A stretch of DNA of 64,000 nucleotides from Lachnospiraceae bacterium. GTDB lineage: Bacteria; Bacillota; Clostridia; Lachnospirales; Lachnospiraceae. The stretch is from NCBI GenBank assembly GCA_021770245.1, contig JAETRI010000011.1, positions 1 through 64,000 of the forward strand. Reading direction: 5' to 3'. A program made the position numbers and the translations under genes. This document shows positions 25,598 to 34,245 of this stretch, in pieces (the first letter of the stretch is position 1; each line of letters begins with the position of its first letter). The notes beneath the pieces were generated by a model that was not told the DNA's origin, ran no database searches, and saw only the letters and a list, made by a program, of their open reading frames with translations.

Positions 25598-26616
25598 AGC
25601 TCCACTCCCTTTTCACCGGCCTCCGTCCGGCCGATCACATAGGGGGTCTCGCCCGCCGCCCGGACGGCCTCCATGGCTCTGTGTGCCTGGGAAGGGTCCA
25701 CCGCCAGCACCATGCCGATTCCCATGTTATAAGTATTATACATCATCCGCTCTTCAATCTGCCCCTTTGCGGCGAGCAGTCTGAAAATGGCAGGCACCTC
25801 GTAACTGTCCTTCTTCACCACTGCGCGGACGCCCTCCGGGAGCATCCTGGGAATGTTCTCATAGAAGCCGCCGCCGGTGATGTGGCTGCACGCCTTGACG
25901 GTCACACCCGCCTCCCGGACGCTGCGCAGCGCCTTCACATAGATTTTCGTGGGAACCAGCAGCGCTTCCCCCAGGGTGCTTCCCAGCTCATCGTACCGGG
26001 TATCCAGGGACTTTCTGGTCATCTCAAACACCTTTCTCACCAGGGAAAAGCCGTTGCTGTGCACGCCGGAGCTGGCCAGCCCGATCAGCGTATCCCCCGG
26101 CTTCAGATCCGCGCCGGTGATCAGCTTTTTTTCATCCACGATTCCCACGGCAAAGCCCGCCAGATCGTATTCGTCCTCCGGATAGAAGCCGGGCATCTCC
26201 GCGGTTTCCCCGCCGATCAGCGCCGCTCCCGCCTGCCGGCATCCTTCGGCCACACCCTTGACGATGGAAGCGATTTTCTCCGGATAATTCTTCCCGCAGG
26301 CGATATAATCCAGAAAAAACAGAGGTTCTCCCCCTGCGCAGGCGATGTCGTTCACGCACATGGCCACACAGTCGATCCCCACCGTATCATGCCTGTCCAT
26401 CAGAAACGCCAGTTTCAGCTTTGTCCCCACGCCGTCCGTACCGGAAACCAGGGTAGGCTTTTCCATATCCCGAAATCCCGCCATGGAAAAGGCGCCCGAG
26501 AAACCGCCCAAGCCGCCCAATACCTCCGGCCGCATGGTCTCCCCGACATATTTTTTCATCAATTCCACCGATTTATAACCGGCCTCGATATCCACTCCCG
26601 CATTCTTATAATCCAT
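25591..26616 (-). CDS. purM: Phosphoribosylformylglycinamidine cyclo-ligase
   Basis: 341 residues. PurM closes the imidazole ring to give AIR using ATP. Diagnostic segments are [13 protein letters not shown] at the start, [42 protein letters not shown] and [18 protein letters not shown] 26616 follows GAGG. Between it and purE lie two hairpins, one a perfect 26-base palindrome, which may uncouple or modulate the two ends of the operon. Confidence 0.96.
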   Translation of the reverse strand: MDYKNAGVDIEAGYKSVELMKKYVGETMRPEVLGGLGGFSGAFSMAGFRDMEKPTLVSGTDGVGTKLKLAFLMDRHDTVGIDCVAMCVNDIACAGGEPLFFLDYIACGKNYPEKIASIVKGVAEGCRQAGAALIGGETAEMPGFYPEDEYDLAGFAVGIVDEKKLITGADLKPGDTLIGLASSGVHSNGFSLVRKVFEMTRKSLDTRYDELGSTLGEALLVPTKIYVKALRSVREAGVTVKACSHITGGGFYENIPRMLPEGVRAVVKKDSYEVPAIFRLLAAKGQIEERMMYNTYNMGIGMVLAVDPSQAHRAMEAVRAAGETPYVIGRTEAGEKGVELC

Positions 26617-26632
26617 TTTTCCTCACAATCCT

Positions 26633-26690
26633 GCCGTTTTATACGGCGCAGACGCAGTTCCCTCCGGCGGCCGGGCATGCCCGGCCGCCG
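26633..26690. repeat. Two hairpins in the purE-purM spacer
   Basis: GCCGT-TTTAT-ACGGC lies at 26633-26647, next to the purM ribosome site. A perfect 26-base palindrome with CGGCGGCCGGGC arms lies at 26665-26690. No T-run follows on the minus strand, so they look like processing or stability elements rather than a full terminator. Confidence 0.6.
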
Positions 26691-26696
26691 CATATC

Positions 26697-27203
26697 CTAC
26701 TTCGTATAATTCCTGTAACCCGACTCCTGCAGACGGGCATCCTTCTCCTGAACGCCCTCCTTCATCTTAAGGTTGTAGTCCTTCAGGCGGGCCAAAAGCG
26801 CCTCGTCCGAAGTGGCGAGAATCCTGGCTGCCAAAAGCCCCGCATTGGCGCCTCCGTTGATTGCCACGGTGGCCACCGGGATCCCGCTGGGCATCTGCAC
26901 GATGGAGTAAAGGGAATCCCTTCCTCCCAGCGAAGAGGTATGCATGGGGATACCAATCACCGGCATGGGAAAAATGGCCGCACACATACCCGGAAGATGG
27001 GCCGCCATCCCGGCTCCGGCAATAATCACCTTGAATCCTTTTTCCTCCGCCGACCCGGCATACTCGAAGAACACGTCCGGCTCCCTGTGAGCGGATATAA
27101 TCGCCATTTCATAGGAAATCCCGAGCTCCTCCAGAATATCGGCTGCCTTCGCCATAACAGGCATATCGGAATCGCTTCCCATCACTATACCAACCTGTGC
27201 CAC
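26697..27203 (-). CDS. purE: N5-carboxyaminoimidazole ribonucleotide mutase
   Basis: 168 residues, the size of class I PurE. It has GIVMGSDSDMPVM at the N-terminus, the ISAHREPDVFFEYA catalytic His motif, and AGAGMAAHLPGMCAA. It converts N5-CAIR to CAIR. The start is GTG 27203, placed seven bases after GGAGGAG; upstream in-frame codons are not family-like. It is the first gene of the pur cluster, diverging from an AraC regulator. A GGCCGCC/GGCGGC-type hairpin sits just upstream of its ribosome site. Confidence 0.95.
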   Translation of the reverse strand: MAQVGIVMGSDSDMPVMAKAADILEELGISYEMAIISAHREPDVFFEYAGSAEEKGFKVIIAGAGMAAHLPGMCAAIFPMPVIGIPMHTSSLGGRDSLYSIVQMPSGIPVATVAINGGANAGLLAARILATSDEALLARLKDYNLKMKEGVQEKDARLQESGYRNYTK

Positions 27204-27402
27204 GTTTCTCCTCCTTCTCCGGGCCGCCAAGGCGGCATAAAAAGATAGATACGGCCGACATGGCCGTAACCTGCGCATCATTAATCAAGTTACAGTTTAC
27301 TAAACTTTTTACCGATATGCAACCTTAACCGGATGAATTAATAAAAAATTCAACTTTTTGGCGGCCGTTCATGTGGCTGTCGTGGCTGCCGTGAAATTTC
27401 CC

Positions 27403-27431
27403 TTGCCTCCCCCGCCAATTAAGCGTATAAT
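27403..27431 (+). promoter_or_regulatory. Promoter of the AraC gene at 27487
   Basis: TTGCCT (27403-27408) and TATAAT (27426-27431) are 17 bases apart. The predicted start lies about 50 bases before the AraC ATG. Confidence 0.6.
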
Positions 27432-27486
27432 ACCCTTCGCACCCGATGATCCGTTTCCGGTCACAAAAAACCCGAGGAGCCGCGCC

Positions 27487-28338
27487 ATGTGTCAGATCCA
27501 GTACGATATGACCTACGAGGACCTAAATCCCACCTTCCTGTATGCCTGCCAGATCTCCCGGCAGGAGCCGGAACAGCCCCACAGCCATGATTTCATCGAA
27601 ATCGCCATTATGCTCTCCGGAGAGGGGAGTTTTGTGTTGGACGGGAAACGCTTTCCCGTGAAAAAAGGCGATGTCCTGCTCTTCAATCCCGGCGTCGTCC
27701 ATCAAAGCGCGCTTGTCTCTTCCCGCGCCCCGCTGGAGGAGTTCTATGTGGCGTTTACGGATATCCATATCCGGGACATGGAACCCAACCGGATTCATTT
27801 CCCGGAGCATGAGGGGATCCTTCATCCGGGAGAAAAGGCCTTTGTCATCCTTGCCCGGCTCTGTACCGCCATCCGCACGGAAAGCGCCAGTTTCCAGCCC
27901 GGACGTTATTTCATGCTGCGGGCCTATGTGACGCAGATGATCCTTCTTTTATACAGGGAACAGGTTACCGCGCCGAGGGACGCAGAAAGGGGATGTGAAT
28001 TCGAATCCACCAACCGGAAATATGTGGTGGAGCAGATCGTCGATTATCTGGACTCCCATTATAACGAAAAGATTTCCTTAGATCAGATCGCCAGGAACAT
28101 GTATTTGAGCCCTTTTTATATTTCCAAACTGTTTAAGACGGAAACGGGAGATACGCCCATCAATCATCTGATCCGCGTCCGCATGGAAAAGGCACGCCGG
28201 CTTCTGGAGCAGGAAAGGGATATCAGCGTCCAGGATATCGCCCAGCAGGTAGGATATGACGACGCCTACCATTTCAGCAAGCTTTTTAAGAAGCATTTCG
28301 GGGAATCTCCTTCTTATTATAGGAAAAAACAGGATTAA
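27487..28338 (+). CDS. AraC family regulator with cupin sensor
   Basis: 283 residues. The N-terminal cupin (PHSHDFIEIAIMLSGEGSFVLDGKRFPVKKGDVLLFNPGVVH by its pattern at residues about 25-75) is the ligand-sensing part. The C-terminal double helix-turn-helix includes ISLDQIARNMYLSPFYISKLF and ISVQDIAQQVGYDDAYHFSKLFKK. It probably activates sugar-use genes elsewhere, since it is isolated between pur and the aminopeptidase operon. ATG 27487 follows CGAGGAG. A strong terminator follows. Confidence 0.92.
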   Translation: MCQIQYDMTYEDLNPTFLYACQISRQEPEQPHSHDFIEIAIMLSGEGSFVLDGKRFPVKKGDVLLFNPGVVHQSALVSSRAPLEEFYVAFTDIHIRDMEPNRIHFPEHEGILHPGEKAFVILARLCTAIRTESASFQPGRYFMLRAYVTQMILLLYREQVTAPRDAERGCEFESTNRKYVVEQIVDYLDSHYNEKISLDQIARNMYLSPFYISKLFKTETGDTPINHLIRVRMEKARRLLEQERDISVQDIAQQVGYDDAYHFSKLFKKHFGESPSYYRKKQD

Positions 28339-28341
28339 ATT

Positions 28342-28371
28342 ACGCCGGGGCGCTTCGCCCCGGCGTTTTCT
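28342..28371 (+). terminator. Terminator of the AraC gene
   Basis: ACGCCGGGGCG-CTT-CGCCCCGGCGT followed by TTT. It lies between convergent genes. Confidence 0.8.
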
Positions 28372-28383
28372 GACGATGGGCCG

Positions 28384-30453
28384 TTATTCATCCAACGCCC
28401 GATTCAGTTCTTCGCAGCCCTCCAACACGAACCGGCCGTCCCGGATGAGCGTCTGCCTGCTGCCGTCCGCCGACACGGCGCACAGCTCTCCCAGCTCGTC
28501 ATAGGGAATCGTGATATCCATGTGGCAGTTCAGATAAGCCCGGCGCATATCCTCCTTACGGAGGGCGGAAATCTCGTTTTCCTTGGCCGCCAGCCGTTTT
28601 CCGTCCGGATTATAGGTGACAAGATCCTCTTCGTGGGAATAGCAGGTATCCCCCACCGCGAAATGGGGGCCCATTTTCTCCGTAATCAGGATGGGAAGTT
28701 TCTCTTCTATCCCGTACCGACGGGCATATACATAGGCGGTGGTATTGGTCCCGATGGCGAATTCCCCCATGGGAAGCGTCTCATGATGGTCCATCACATT
28801 TTCCCGGACGAATTTCCGGTTCTCCTCTTCGGACGCAAAATTTCTGCAGGTATAGTTTTCCACCATCCCGTCCTTAAAATCCAGCTCCAGATCCGTGTAT
28901 TTCAGGCCGTTCATACAGGACCTCACCACATGCAGCTTTCCGTCGGTCCCCGCAAGGAGCGGAGAAGTGAAAACCTCGCCCAGGGGAATGTTCACGTCCG
29001 CCACGCAGTTTTCAAAGTTCGTTTCCCTCTCCGGATCCTTCAGCACATGGAGGGCCACCCGCAGGTCCGTCCTGTTCTCTCCCCTTCCCTTCACCCACAC
29101 ATAGGCGGCCCGGTCCAGGGCATCGATCAGCTTCTGCTGAATCGCCTGATACAGTTCATAATCCAGGGTATTGATCCTGACCACACCGTCGAAAATCTCC
29201 TCAAAACGCTCCCCGATTTCCGGGCCGGGGAAAGCGATGATGGTAAAGCTGCGCTCCTCCCCCTTCACATACGCGTTCATCAACTCACCGGCTCCGGACC
29301 GGTATTCCACGGACAGCTTCCGTCCGGCGGCATCGAAGTGCAGATTCTCTTCCTTACTTTCCGGCACAAAGGGTTCCTCTCCGAAACGCTCGATGACCGC
29401 CGGTCCCCCATGCACCTCTGCCAGCTCCTTTGCGCCCTCCAAGGCGTTCCGGTAGCTTTCCAGGAGGTGGTTCACATACTTTTTATCGTAGAAAAGCGCC
29501 TGATCGTATTCGTGGTCATACTCGAACTGCTTGTTCGCGGCCGCTCCGAAATAGCCGGCCTTTTCCAGCTTCCGACCCTCCAGGAAGCTGGCCGGCGCCC
29601 TGTAGATCACGGACTGTAAGCCCATCGCGGCGAAATTCTCCACGGCCCGGCGCACCACCCGCTCGAAACCCAGGAAGGCGCGGATGTTGACCGATTTCTT
29701 TTTCCGGATATCCTTCCCCGTCACTTCAAAGCCCCTGCGGTAGCCCTCCGTAAAGGTATCTGCCATCAGCGCAATGCGCTCCTTGGGCAGCGAGTTGAGA
29801 TAGCGGGCCATGTGCAGCTCGTTTTCCGTCACATATTCCCCAAACCGGTACAGGTAGCGCAGATCGGTAAGGTCGCTTTCCATGATGATCTGTCGGAAGA
29901 AATCCTGCTTCCAATCGAAAAGCTCTCTCACCTTCTTTTCATATAAAATCTCCGAATAATCGCTGGCAAACCAATAGAGAATTTCCCGGATCTCCTCCGC
30001 AGGCGGGAGTCCCTCCCCCTCCTTTGCGGCCGCATAAAAGGCGTGGTAGACCTCCAGGAACAGTTCCAGCCGGATCACCATGGACGCCTCGTCCTGCTCG
30101 TAGGCCGAAGCGATCAGGCTTCTAAGTTCCGCATGCAGGAGGGAAAGCATCTGCCCGAACTGCCTGCCCAGCCTGTCTGCGGCATAGCGCGGATCGGCAT
30201 AGCCGAACGCATACTTTTCGGGGAGGATGTCCTCATACAGCCTGCGGTTTCTCTTTGCGAGCTCCTCCAGGGAAGCCTTTTGGGGCCCGTCCTGCACCAC
30301 AAAGTCATATTCCTCCAGAAACAGCGCCGCCATACGCGCCGTACGCCCGAAATAGTCCCCGAAGGCAGGTTCCAGCTCCCCTTCCTCCTCCGGGATGCGT
30401 ATCAGCCGGTCCCGGCACAGCGCCAGGCGCTCCATCACAGTCTCGTCCTTCAT
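28384..30453 (-). CDS. M29-type metalloaminopeptidase with extra N-terminal region
   Basis: 689 residues. The C-terminal half matches peptidase family M29 (AmpS/PepS): LGEVFTSPLLAGTDG, MGEFAIGTNTTAY and ITEKMGPHFAVGDTCY carry the expected metal ligands. The N-terminal ~300 residues are helical and absent from the shorter M29 enzymes. Such long forms are common in clostridia. It likely trims peptides in the cytosol. It overlaps the upstream DUF6142 gene by four bases (ATGA) and so ends the pyrE operon, an unexpected partner for pyrimidine synthesis. Confidence 0.85.
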   Translation of the reverse strand: MKDETVMERLALCRDRLIRIPEEEGELEPAFGDYFGRTARMAALFLEEYDFVVQDGPQKASLEELAKRNRRLYEDILPEKYAFGYADPRYAADRLGRQFGQMLSLLHAELRSLIASAYEQDEASMVIRLELFLEVYHAFYAAAKEGEGLPPAEEIREILYWFASDYSEILYEKKVRELFDWKQDFFRQIIMESDLTDLRYLYRFGEYVTENELHMARYLNSLPKERIALMADTFTEGYRRGFEVTGKDIRKKKSVNIRAFLGFERVVRRAVENFAAMGLQSVIYRAPASFLEGRKLEKAGYFGAAANKQFEYDHEYDQALFYDKKYVNHLLESYRNALEGAKELAEVHGGPAVIERFGEEPFVPESKEENLHFDAAGRKLSVEYRSGAGELMNAYVKGEERSFTIIAFPGPEIGERFEEIFDGVVRINTLDYELYQAIQQKLIDALDRAAYVWVKGRGENRTDLRVALHVLKDPERETNFENCVADVNIPLGEVFTSPLLAGTDGKLHVVRSCMNGLKYTDLELDFKDGMVENYTCRNFASEEENRKFVRENVMDHHETLPMGEFAIGTNTTAYVYARRYGIEEKLPILITEKMGPHFAVGDTCYSHEEDLVTYNPDGKRLAAKENEISALRKEDMRRAYLNCHMDITIPYDELGELCAVSADGSRQTLIRDGRFVLEGCEELNRALDE

Positions 30454-30767
30454 ATTCCGTACACTCCCGCATATAAGATATAGCTGATCCCTGCGATTAC
30501 CAACAGGTTCAGCACGATACCCAGATAGGAAAACAGATAAAAACGATCCTCCTCCATTTTGGAAAGGATCCCCAGAACCACCCCTGCCAGGGAAAAGAGC
30601 AGGGAAAACAGGGCTGCCACCCCGTATTTCACCAAAGCCTGCCCCCGGTTTAAAAAGGTTCCGTAGATCGCCAGAAACAACGAAACGAGAGCGATCACGC
30701 CCAAAATGGTGGACATGATCCCTCTCTTCGATTCCTGTTTGTTGGTAAAAATGTATTTACGGCCCAT
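30450..30767 (-). CDS. Small membrane protein, DUF6142-like
   Basis: 105 residues. After a basic start (MGRKYIFTNKQESKRGIMST) come three hydrophobic segments: ILGVIALVSLFLAIYG, VAALFSLLFSLAGVVLGIL and YLGIVLNLLVIAGISYILYAG. The pattern fits DUF6142, whose role is unknown. It is coupled to the aminopeptidase by a four-base overlap and follows a 50-residue membrane protein and pyrE. Confidence 0.65.
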   Translation of the reverse strand: MGRKYIFTNKQESKRGIMSTILGVIALVSLFLAIYGTFLNRGQALVKYGVAALFSLLFSLAGVVLGILSKMEEDRFYLFSYLGIVLNLLVIAGISYILYAGVYGI

Positions 30768-30788
30768 ACAGACGAAGCGCCCCTTTCC

Positions 30789-30941
30789 TCAGAACAGGAT
30801 CCTGGCCTTTCCCGCAAGCAGTTTTGCCCCTGCCACGATCAACAGCGTGCCGCTCACGATCCCCGTCACCAGAACCACCACACCCACCGCAATGTCCGCG
30901 GCGCCGGCGCCCCGCATGATTTTATAAACCTTTTCCTCCAT
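30789..30941 (-). CDS. 50-residue membrane protein in the pyrE operon
   Basis: The frame reads MEEKVYKIMRGAGAADIAVG, followed by a hydrophobic helix (VVVLVTGIVSGTLLIVAG) and a basic tail KLLAGKARILF. The start ATG 30941 follows GGAAG and lies seven bases after the pyrE stop. Tight spacing, a ribosome site and a clean single-helix design support a real gene. It is too short for many annotation pipelines. Function unknown. Confidence 0.65.
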   Translation of the reverse strand: MEEKVYKIMRGAGAADIAVGVVVLVTGIVSGTLLIVAGAKLLAGKARILF

Positions 30942-30948
30942 CCGCTTC

Positions 30949-31629
30949 CTACTCTCCTTTCACGCCATAGACCGCATAATAGGCGTCAATCGCCGCCTTC
31001 ATGGCATCGTCTATCATAATTTTACCGTTATGGGGCCGGTTATACAGATATTCCACCACTTCCTCCATACTGACGATGGCCCACGCGGGGAAGCCGTAGA
31101 GCTCCTCTATCTCCTGCAGAGCGCTCTTCTCCCCCTTTCCCCTCTCACAGCGGTTCAGGGAAACGATCAGCCCCTCTATCTTCACATCCGCCTGGGCGCG
31201 GAGGATGGGAAACGTCTCTTCGATGGATTTTCCCGAGGTGGTGACGTCCTCGATGACCACCACCCTGTCGCCGTCCTTCAGCTTACTTCCCAGGAGGATC
31301 CCGGTATCCCCGTGATCCTTCACTTCCTTCCTGTTGGAACAATAGCGGACCTCCCGGCCGTACAGCTCGCTGAGGGACATGGCCGTGGCCACGGCGAGAG
31401 GGATCCCCTTATAGGCCGGCCCGAACAGGACGTCGAAATCCAGCCCGTAGTTGTCGTGGATGGCCTTCGCGTAATATTCTCCCAGCCTGCGCAGCTGGGA
31501 TCCGGTCACATAGCCTCCCGCATTCATAAAAAACGGGGACTTTCTTCCGCTTTTCAGCGTAAAATCGCCGAATTTGAGGACATCCGCGGATATCATAAAA
31601 TCGATAAATTCCTGTTTATAGCTTTCCAT
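30949..31629 (-). CDS. pyrE: Orotate phosphoribosyltransferase
   Basis: 226 residues. PyrE attaches orotate to PRPP giving OMP. The PRPP-binding motif is seen as VVVIEDVTTSGKSIEE, together with FGPAYKGIPLAVATA and the N-terminal LKFGDFTLKSGRKSPFFMNAG. Start ATG 31629 follows AGGAGAG. It heads an operon with the 50-residue membrane protein, DUF6142 and the M29 peptidase. A near-consensus promoter lies about 130 bases upstream. pyrB/pyrI are 15 kb away. Confidence 0.95.
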   Translation of the reverse strand: MESYKQEFIDFMISADVLKFGDFTLKSGRKSPFFMNAGGYVTGSQLRRLGEYYAKAIHDNYGLDFDVLFGPAYKGIPLAVATAMSLSELYGREVRYCSNRKEVKDHGDTGILLGSKLKDGDRVVVIEDVTTSGKSIEETFPILRAQADVKIEGLIVSLNRCERGKGEKSALQEIEELYGFPAWAIVSMEEVVEYLYNRPHNGKIMIDDAMKAAIDAYYAVYGVKGE

Positions 31630-31751
31630 CTGCCTGCTCTCTCCTTATTCTATGAAGGCTGGGATACGGACATGACCGCCGGGATGCGTTTCGCATCCGC
31701 TCCTCAAAAACGGCCCTGTGCCGCCCGTCCCTCCCGGAACGGGACAGGTAC

Positions 31752-31780
31752 ATTATAGCGGATATCGGAAAAAGTGTAAA
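31752..31780 (-). promoter_or_regulatory. Promoter of the pyrE operon
   Basis: On the minus strand TTTACA (31775-31780) and TATAAT (31752-31757) are 17 bases apart. The ~115-base leader has a GTCCCG-type hairpin. No PyrR-binding consensus was recognised. Confidence 0.7.
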
Positions 31781-31820
31781 GCCTATTTCGATCGGGGGCT
31801 GCCTTTCCGGGAACTGTCAC

Positions 31821-31849
31821 TTGCGCGGATCCGGAAAACATCCTATAAT
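31821..31849 (+). promoter_or_regulatory. Promoter of the acyltransferase gene
   Basis: TTGCGC (31821-31826) and TATAAT (31844-31849) are 17 bases apart. This placement rules out the upstream in-frame ATGs and supports the start at 31878. Confidence 0.7.
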
Positions 31850-31877
31850 GGAACTATACCGGAAAGGAATCCTGCCC

Positions 31878-33215
31878 ATGCCAAAAAAAAGCAGATCTAA
31901 CCCCCAATCGAAAGCCTCCGCCCCGGGCAATACCGAAACCTGGTACCGCCTGGATCTGTCGGCCATCGTATATCCCACCCTGCAGCGAAGAAATTTTTCC
32001 TCCGTCTACCGGCTGTCCGTCCTGCTAAAGGACCCGATTCGTCCGGATACGCTGCAGCAGGCCGCGGATATAGCGCTGCAGCGCTTTCCCACCTACAAAG
32101 TGGCCATCCGCAAGGGACTTTTCTGGCGCTATCTGGAACCCAATCACAGGCCGGGCCCGTTTGTGCAGCCCGATATCCACAATCCCTGTATGCCCATGTA
32201 TTTCAAGTCCGGGAACCGCTATCTGCTGCGCGTCTATTATTATGACCGCAGGATTTCCCTGGAATGCCATCACAGCCTGGGGGACGGTACGGGAGGCATG
32301 TGCGTGCTGCAGACCATCACCGCCGTCTATCTGCGTCTGCTGGGCGCCGAAATAGAAGCGGGCGGCTTCGTGCTGGATGTGGATTCCCCGCCTGATCCGG
32401 AGGAATTGGAGGACGCCTATATGCGCTACGCCAACGCCCTCGTCCGGCCGGCCAGGCCTGCGGAGAAAACCTATCGGATCCGCGGCACCCTGGAGCCCTT
32501 TCATACGCTGAACATCATCGACGGCATTCTTTCCGTCCGGGAAGTGAATGCCGTCGCCAAAAAATATCATGCCACCATTACCGAATATCTGAATTCCGTG
32601 CTTCTTTATGCCCTGCTGCGCAAACAGGCGGCAGATTCCTCCTTCCGCCCTCGTCCCGTGCGAATCGCCATGCCCGTCAACCTGCGCCGTTTCTTCCCTT
32701 CCCGGACCCTGCGCAATTTCATTACCATGGTCTATCCCTATATCGATCCGCGCCTGGGAGAATATACCTTTGAGGAAATCGTTCTGCAGGTACGCAATTA
32801 TATGCGTTATTACATCAACGAAAAATTCCTGCGGGGCGACATCACCACCAATGCCGCCACCAAGCGTAATCCCCTGATCCGCATCGTCCCGCTGTTTTTA
32901 AAGGATATTGTGGTACGTACCTTTTATCGGAGGGTGCAGGATAAAAACTCCTCCGCGGGTTTAACGAACATGGGCGCCGTCAGCGTGCCGGAGGGCATGA
33001 AGCCCTATATCGACCGTTTCGACATCTATATGGGCCAGCCCTTCTCTTCCCGCACCAACTGCGCCGTTATCAGCTACGGCGATATCCTTACCGTCAATTT
33101 TGCGAGCTGCATCGTCGAGGCGGACGTGGAACGCCTGTTTTTCCGGAAGCTGGTGCAGGACGGGATCCATGTGAAAATCGAAAGCAACCGCACGTTTCGG
33201 GAAGCCCTGCCTTGA
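31878..33215 (+). CDS. Condensation-like acyltransferase (alcohol acetyltransferase / PapA type)
   Basis: 445 residues. The catalytic motif HHSLGDGTG (HHxxxDG, near residue 133) and the RIAMPVNLRRFF segment place it in the CoA-dependent acyltransferase superfamily shared with alcohol acetyltransferases, PapA transferases and NRPS condensation domains. It has no transmembrane helix. ATG 31878 follows GGAAAGGA, and the promoter lies immediately upstream. The next gene encodes a zinc-ribbon membrane protein that often accompanies this family in clostridia as far as I recall, so the two may modify a lipid or wall product. Acceptor unknown. Confidence 0.75.
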   Translation: MPKKSRSNPQSKASAPGNTETWYRLDLSAIVYPTLQRRNFSSVYRLSVLLKDPIRPDTLQQAADIALQRFPTYKVAIRKGLFWRYLEPNHRPGPFVQPDIHNPCMPMYFKSGNRYLLRVYYYDRRISLECHHSLGDGTGGMCVLQTITAVYLRLLGAEIEAGGFVLDVDSPPDPEELEDAYMRYANALVRPARPAEKTYRIRGTLEPFHTLNIIDGILSVREVNAVAKKYHATITEYLNSVLLYALLRKQAADSSFRPRPVRIAMPVNLRRFFPSRTLRNFITMVYPYIDPRLGEYTFEEIVLQVRNYMRYYINEKFLRGDITTNAATKRNPLIRIVPLFLKDIVVRTFYRRVQDKNSSAGLTNMGAVSVPEGMKPYIDRFDIYMGQPFSSRTNCAVISYGDILTVNFASCIVEADVERLFFRKLVQDGIHVKIESNRTFREALP

Positions 33216-33389
33216 ACCCTCGGCAGGCATCCGTCCGGAACGTCCGTAGCAGGACGTCTCCCTGCCAAAAATCACATGGTTCGAAACAGGGCAGGCATCC
33301 CGGGATGTCCGCATAAAGACGCCCGTGCAGAGCCTTTTCACAAGCCGCCGCAAATACCCGCCGCTTCATGCGGCAGATTGGAGTTTATT

Positions 33390-34094
33390 ATGTCATATTG
33401 CGTTAACTGTGGTGTGGAGCTGGATCATTCCCTGGACCGCTGCCCCCTGTGCAATACCCCGGTGCTCAATCCCAACGAAAATGACAGACAGGATTCCCCT
33501 CCGCCCTTCTCCAAGGAGTCCGGTCATGTGGAACCTGTCAAAAACCGGGATGTGATCCTGCTCTATTCCCTGGTCCTCATCGCCTCCGGCGTATCCTGCG
33601 GCCTTCTGAACCTGCTTGTATTTAACCGGAGCTTCTGGTCGCTGTATATCATCGGCGCCTGCATCATCCTTTGGGTGCTGGCCATTCCCGTATTCGTCTA
33701 TACCAGGCTTCCCGTCTACTTTTCCCTGCTCCTTGACGGGCTGGCCATAGGGCTCTATGAATATCTGATCACCTTTAATACTTCCGGTTCCCGCTGGTTT
33801 TCCGAACTCGCCCTGCCCATCACTGCCATCGCCACGCTCCTCGCCATCCTGATCGCCGCCCTGTGCCGCAGGGTATCTTCTTCTTTCCTGGCCGCTTCCC
33901 TCTATATTTTCGTGGGAATCGCCGCCCTGTGCGTCTCCATCGAGCTCCTCGTCCGCCGTTTCCTAGGGAAGGATCTCCTGCTTACCTGGTCGGCCGTGGT
34001 GCTTACGGCCTGCGCCATCATCGCAGTGGCCCTGCTCACCATGCTCTCCCGTTCCAGGCTTCGCAGCGCGGTGCGCAGAAGGCTGCATTTTTAA
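33390..34094 (+). CDS. Zinc-ribbon membrane protein (DUF6320-like)
   Basis: 234 residues. It begins with a zinc ribbon, MSYCVNCGVELDHSLDRCPLC, then a short linker and six hydrophobic segments from about residue 55 to 220. The pattern fits DUF6320. The role is unknown; the zinc ribbon presumably lies in the cytosol. ATG 33390 follows GGAG, which itself follows a CCGC-TTCAT-GCGG hairpin. It is downstream of the acyltransferase after 174 bases of repeat-like sequence. Confidence 0.75.
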   Translation: MSYCVNCGVELDHSLDRCPLCNTPVLNPNENDRQDSPPPFSKESGHVEPVKNRDVILLYSLVLIASGVSCGLLNLLVFNRSFWSLYIIGACIILWVLAIPVFVYTRLPVYFSLLLDGLAIGLYEYLITFNTSGSRWFSELALPITAIATLLAILIAALCRRVSSSFLAASLYIFVGIAALCVSIELLVRRFLGKDLLLTWSAVVLTACAIIAVALLTMLSRSRLRSAVRRRLHF

Positions 34095-34245
34095 ACGGCG
34101 GCGGCATGCCCCGGTTTTGGCAAAGCGAAAGCGGGTTCCCGATGGATCACCTCGCTCTGCCGGGACTAGGGCATGCGTGCGTTTGCCCCAGGGATCTTCC
34201 TTCCGGGCTTGGGAGCGGCCTTTGCCTTCACCGGCCGCCTCGTCC
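34095..34245. repeat. Partial foldback between convergent genes
   Basis: GCGAAAGCGGGTTCCCGATG and the following GATCACC match the right arm of the large foldback at 38336-38570, and GCATGCGTGCGTTTGCCC resembles the family terminus. The arms are incomplete here. It separates the zinc-ribbon gene from the SIR2 gene end. Confidence 0.45.
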
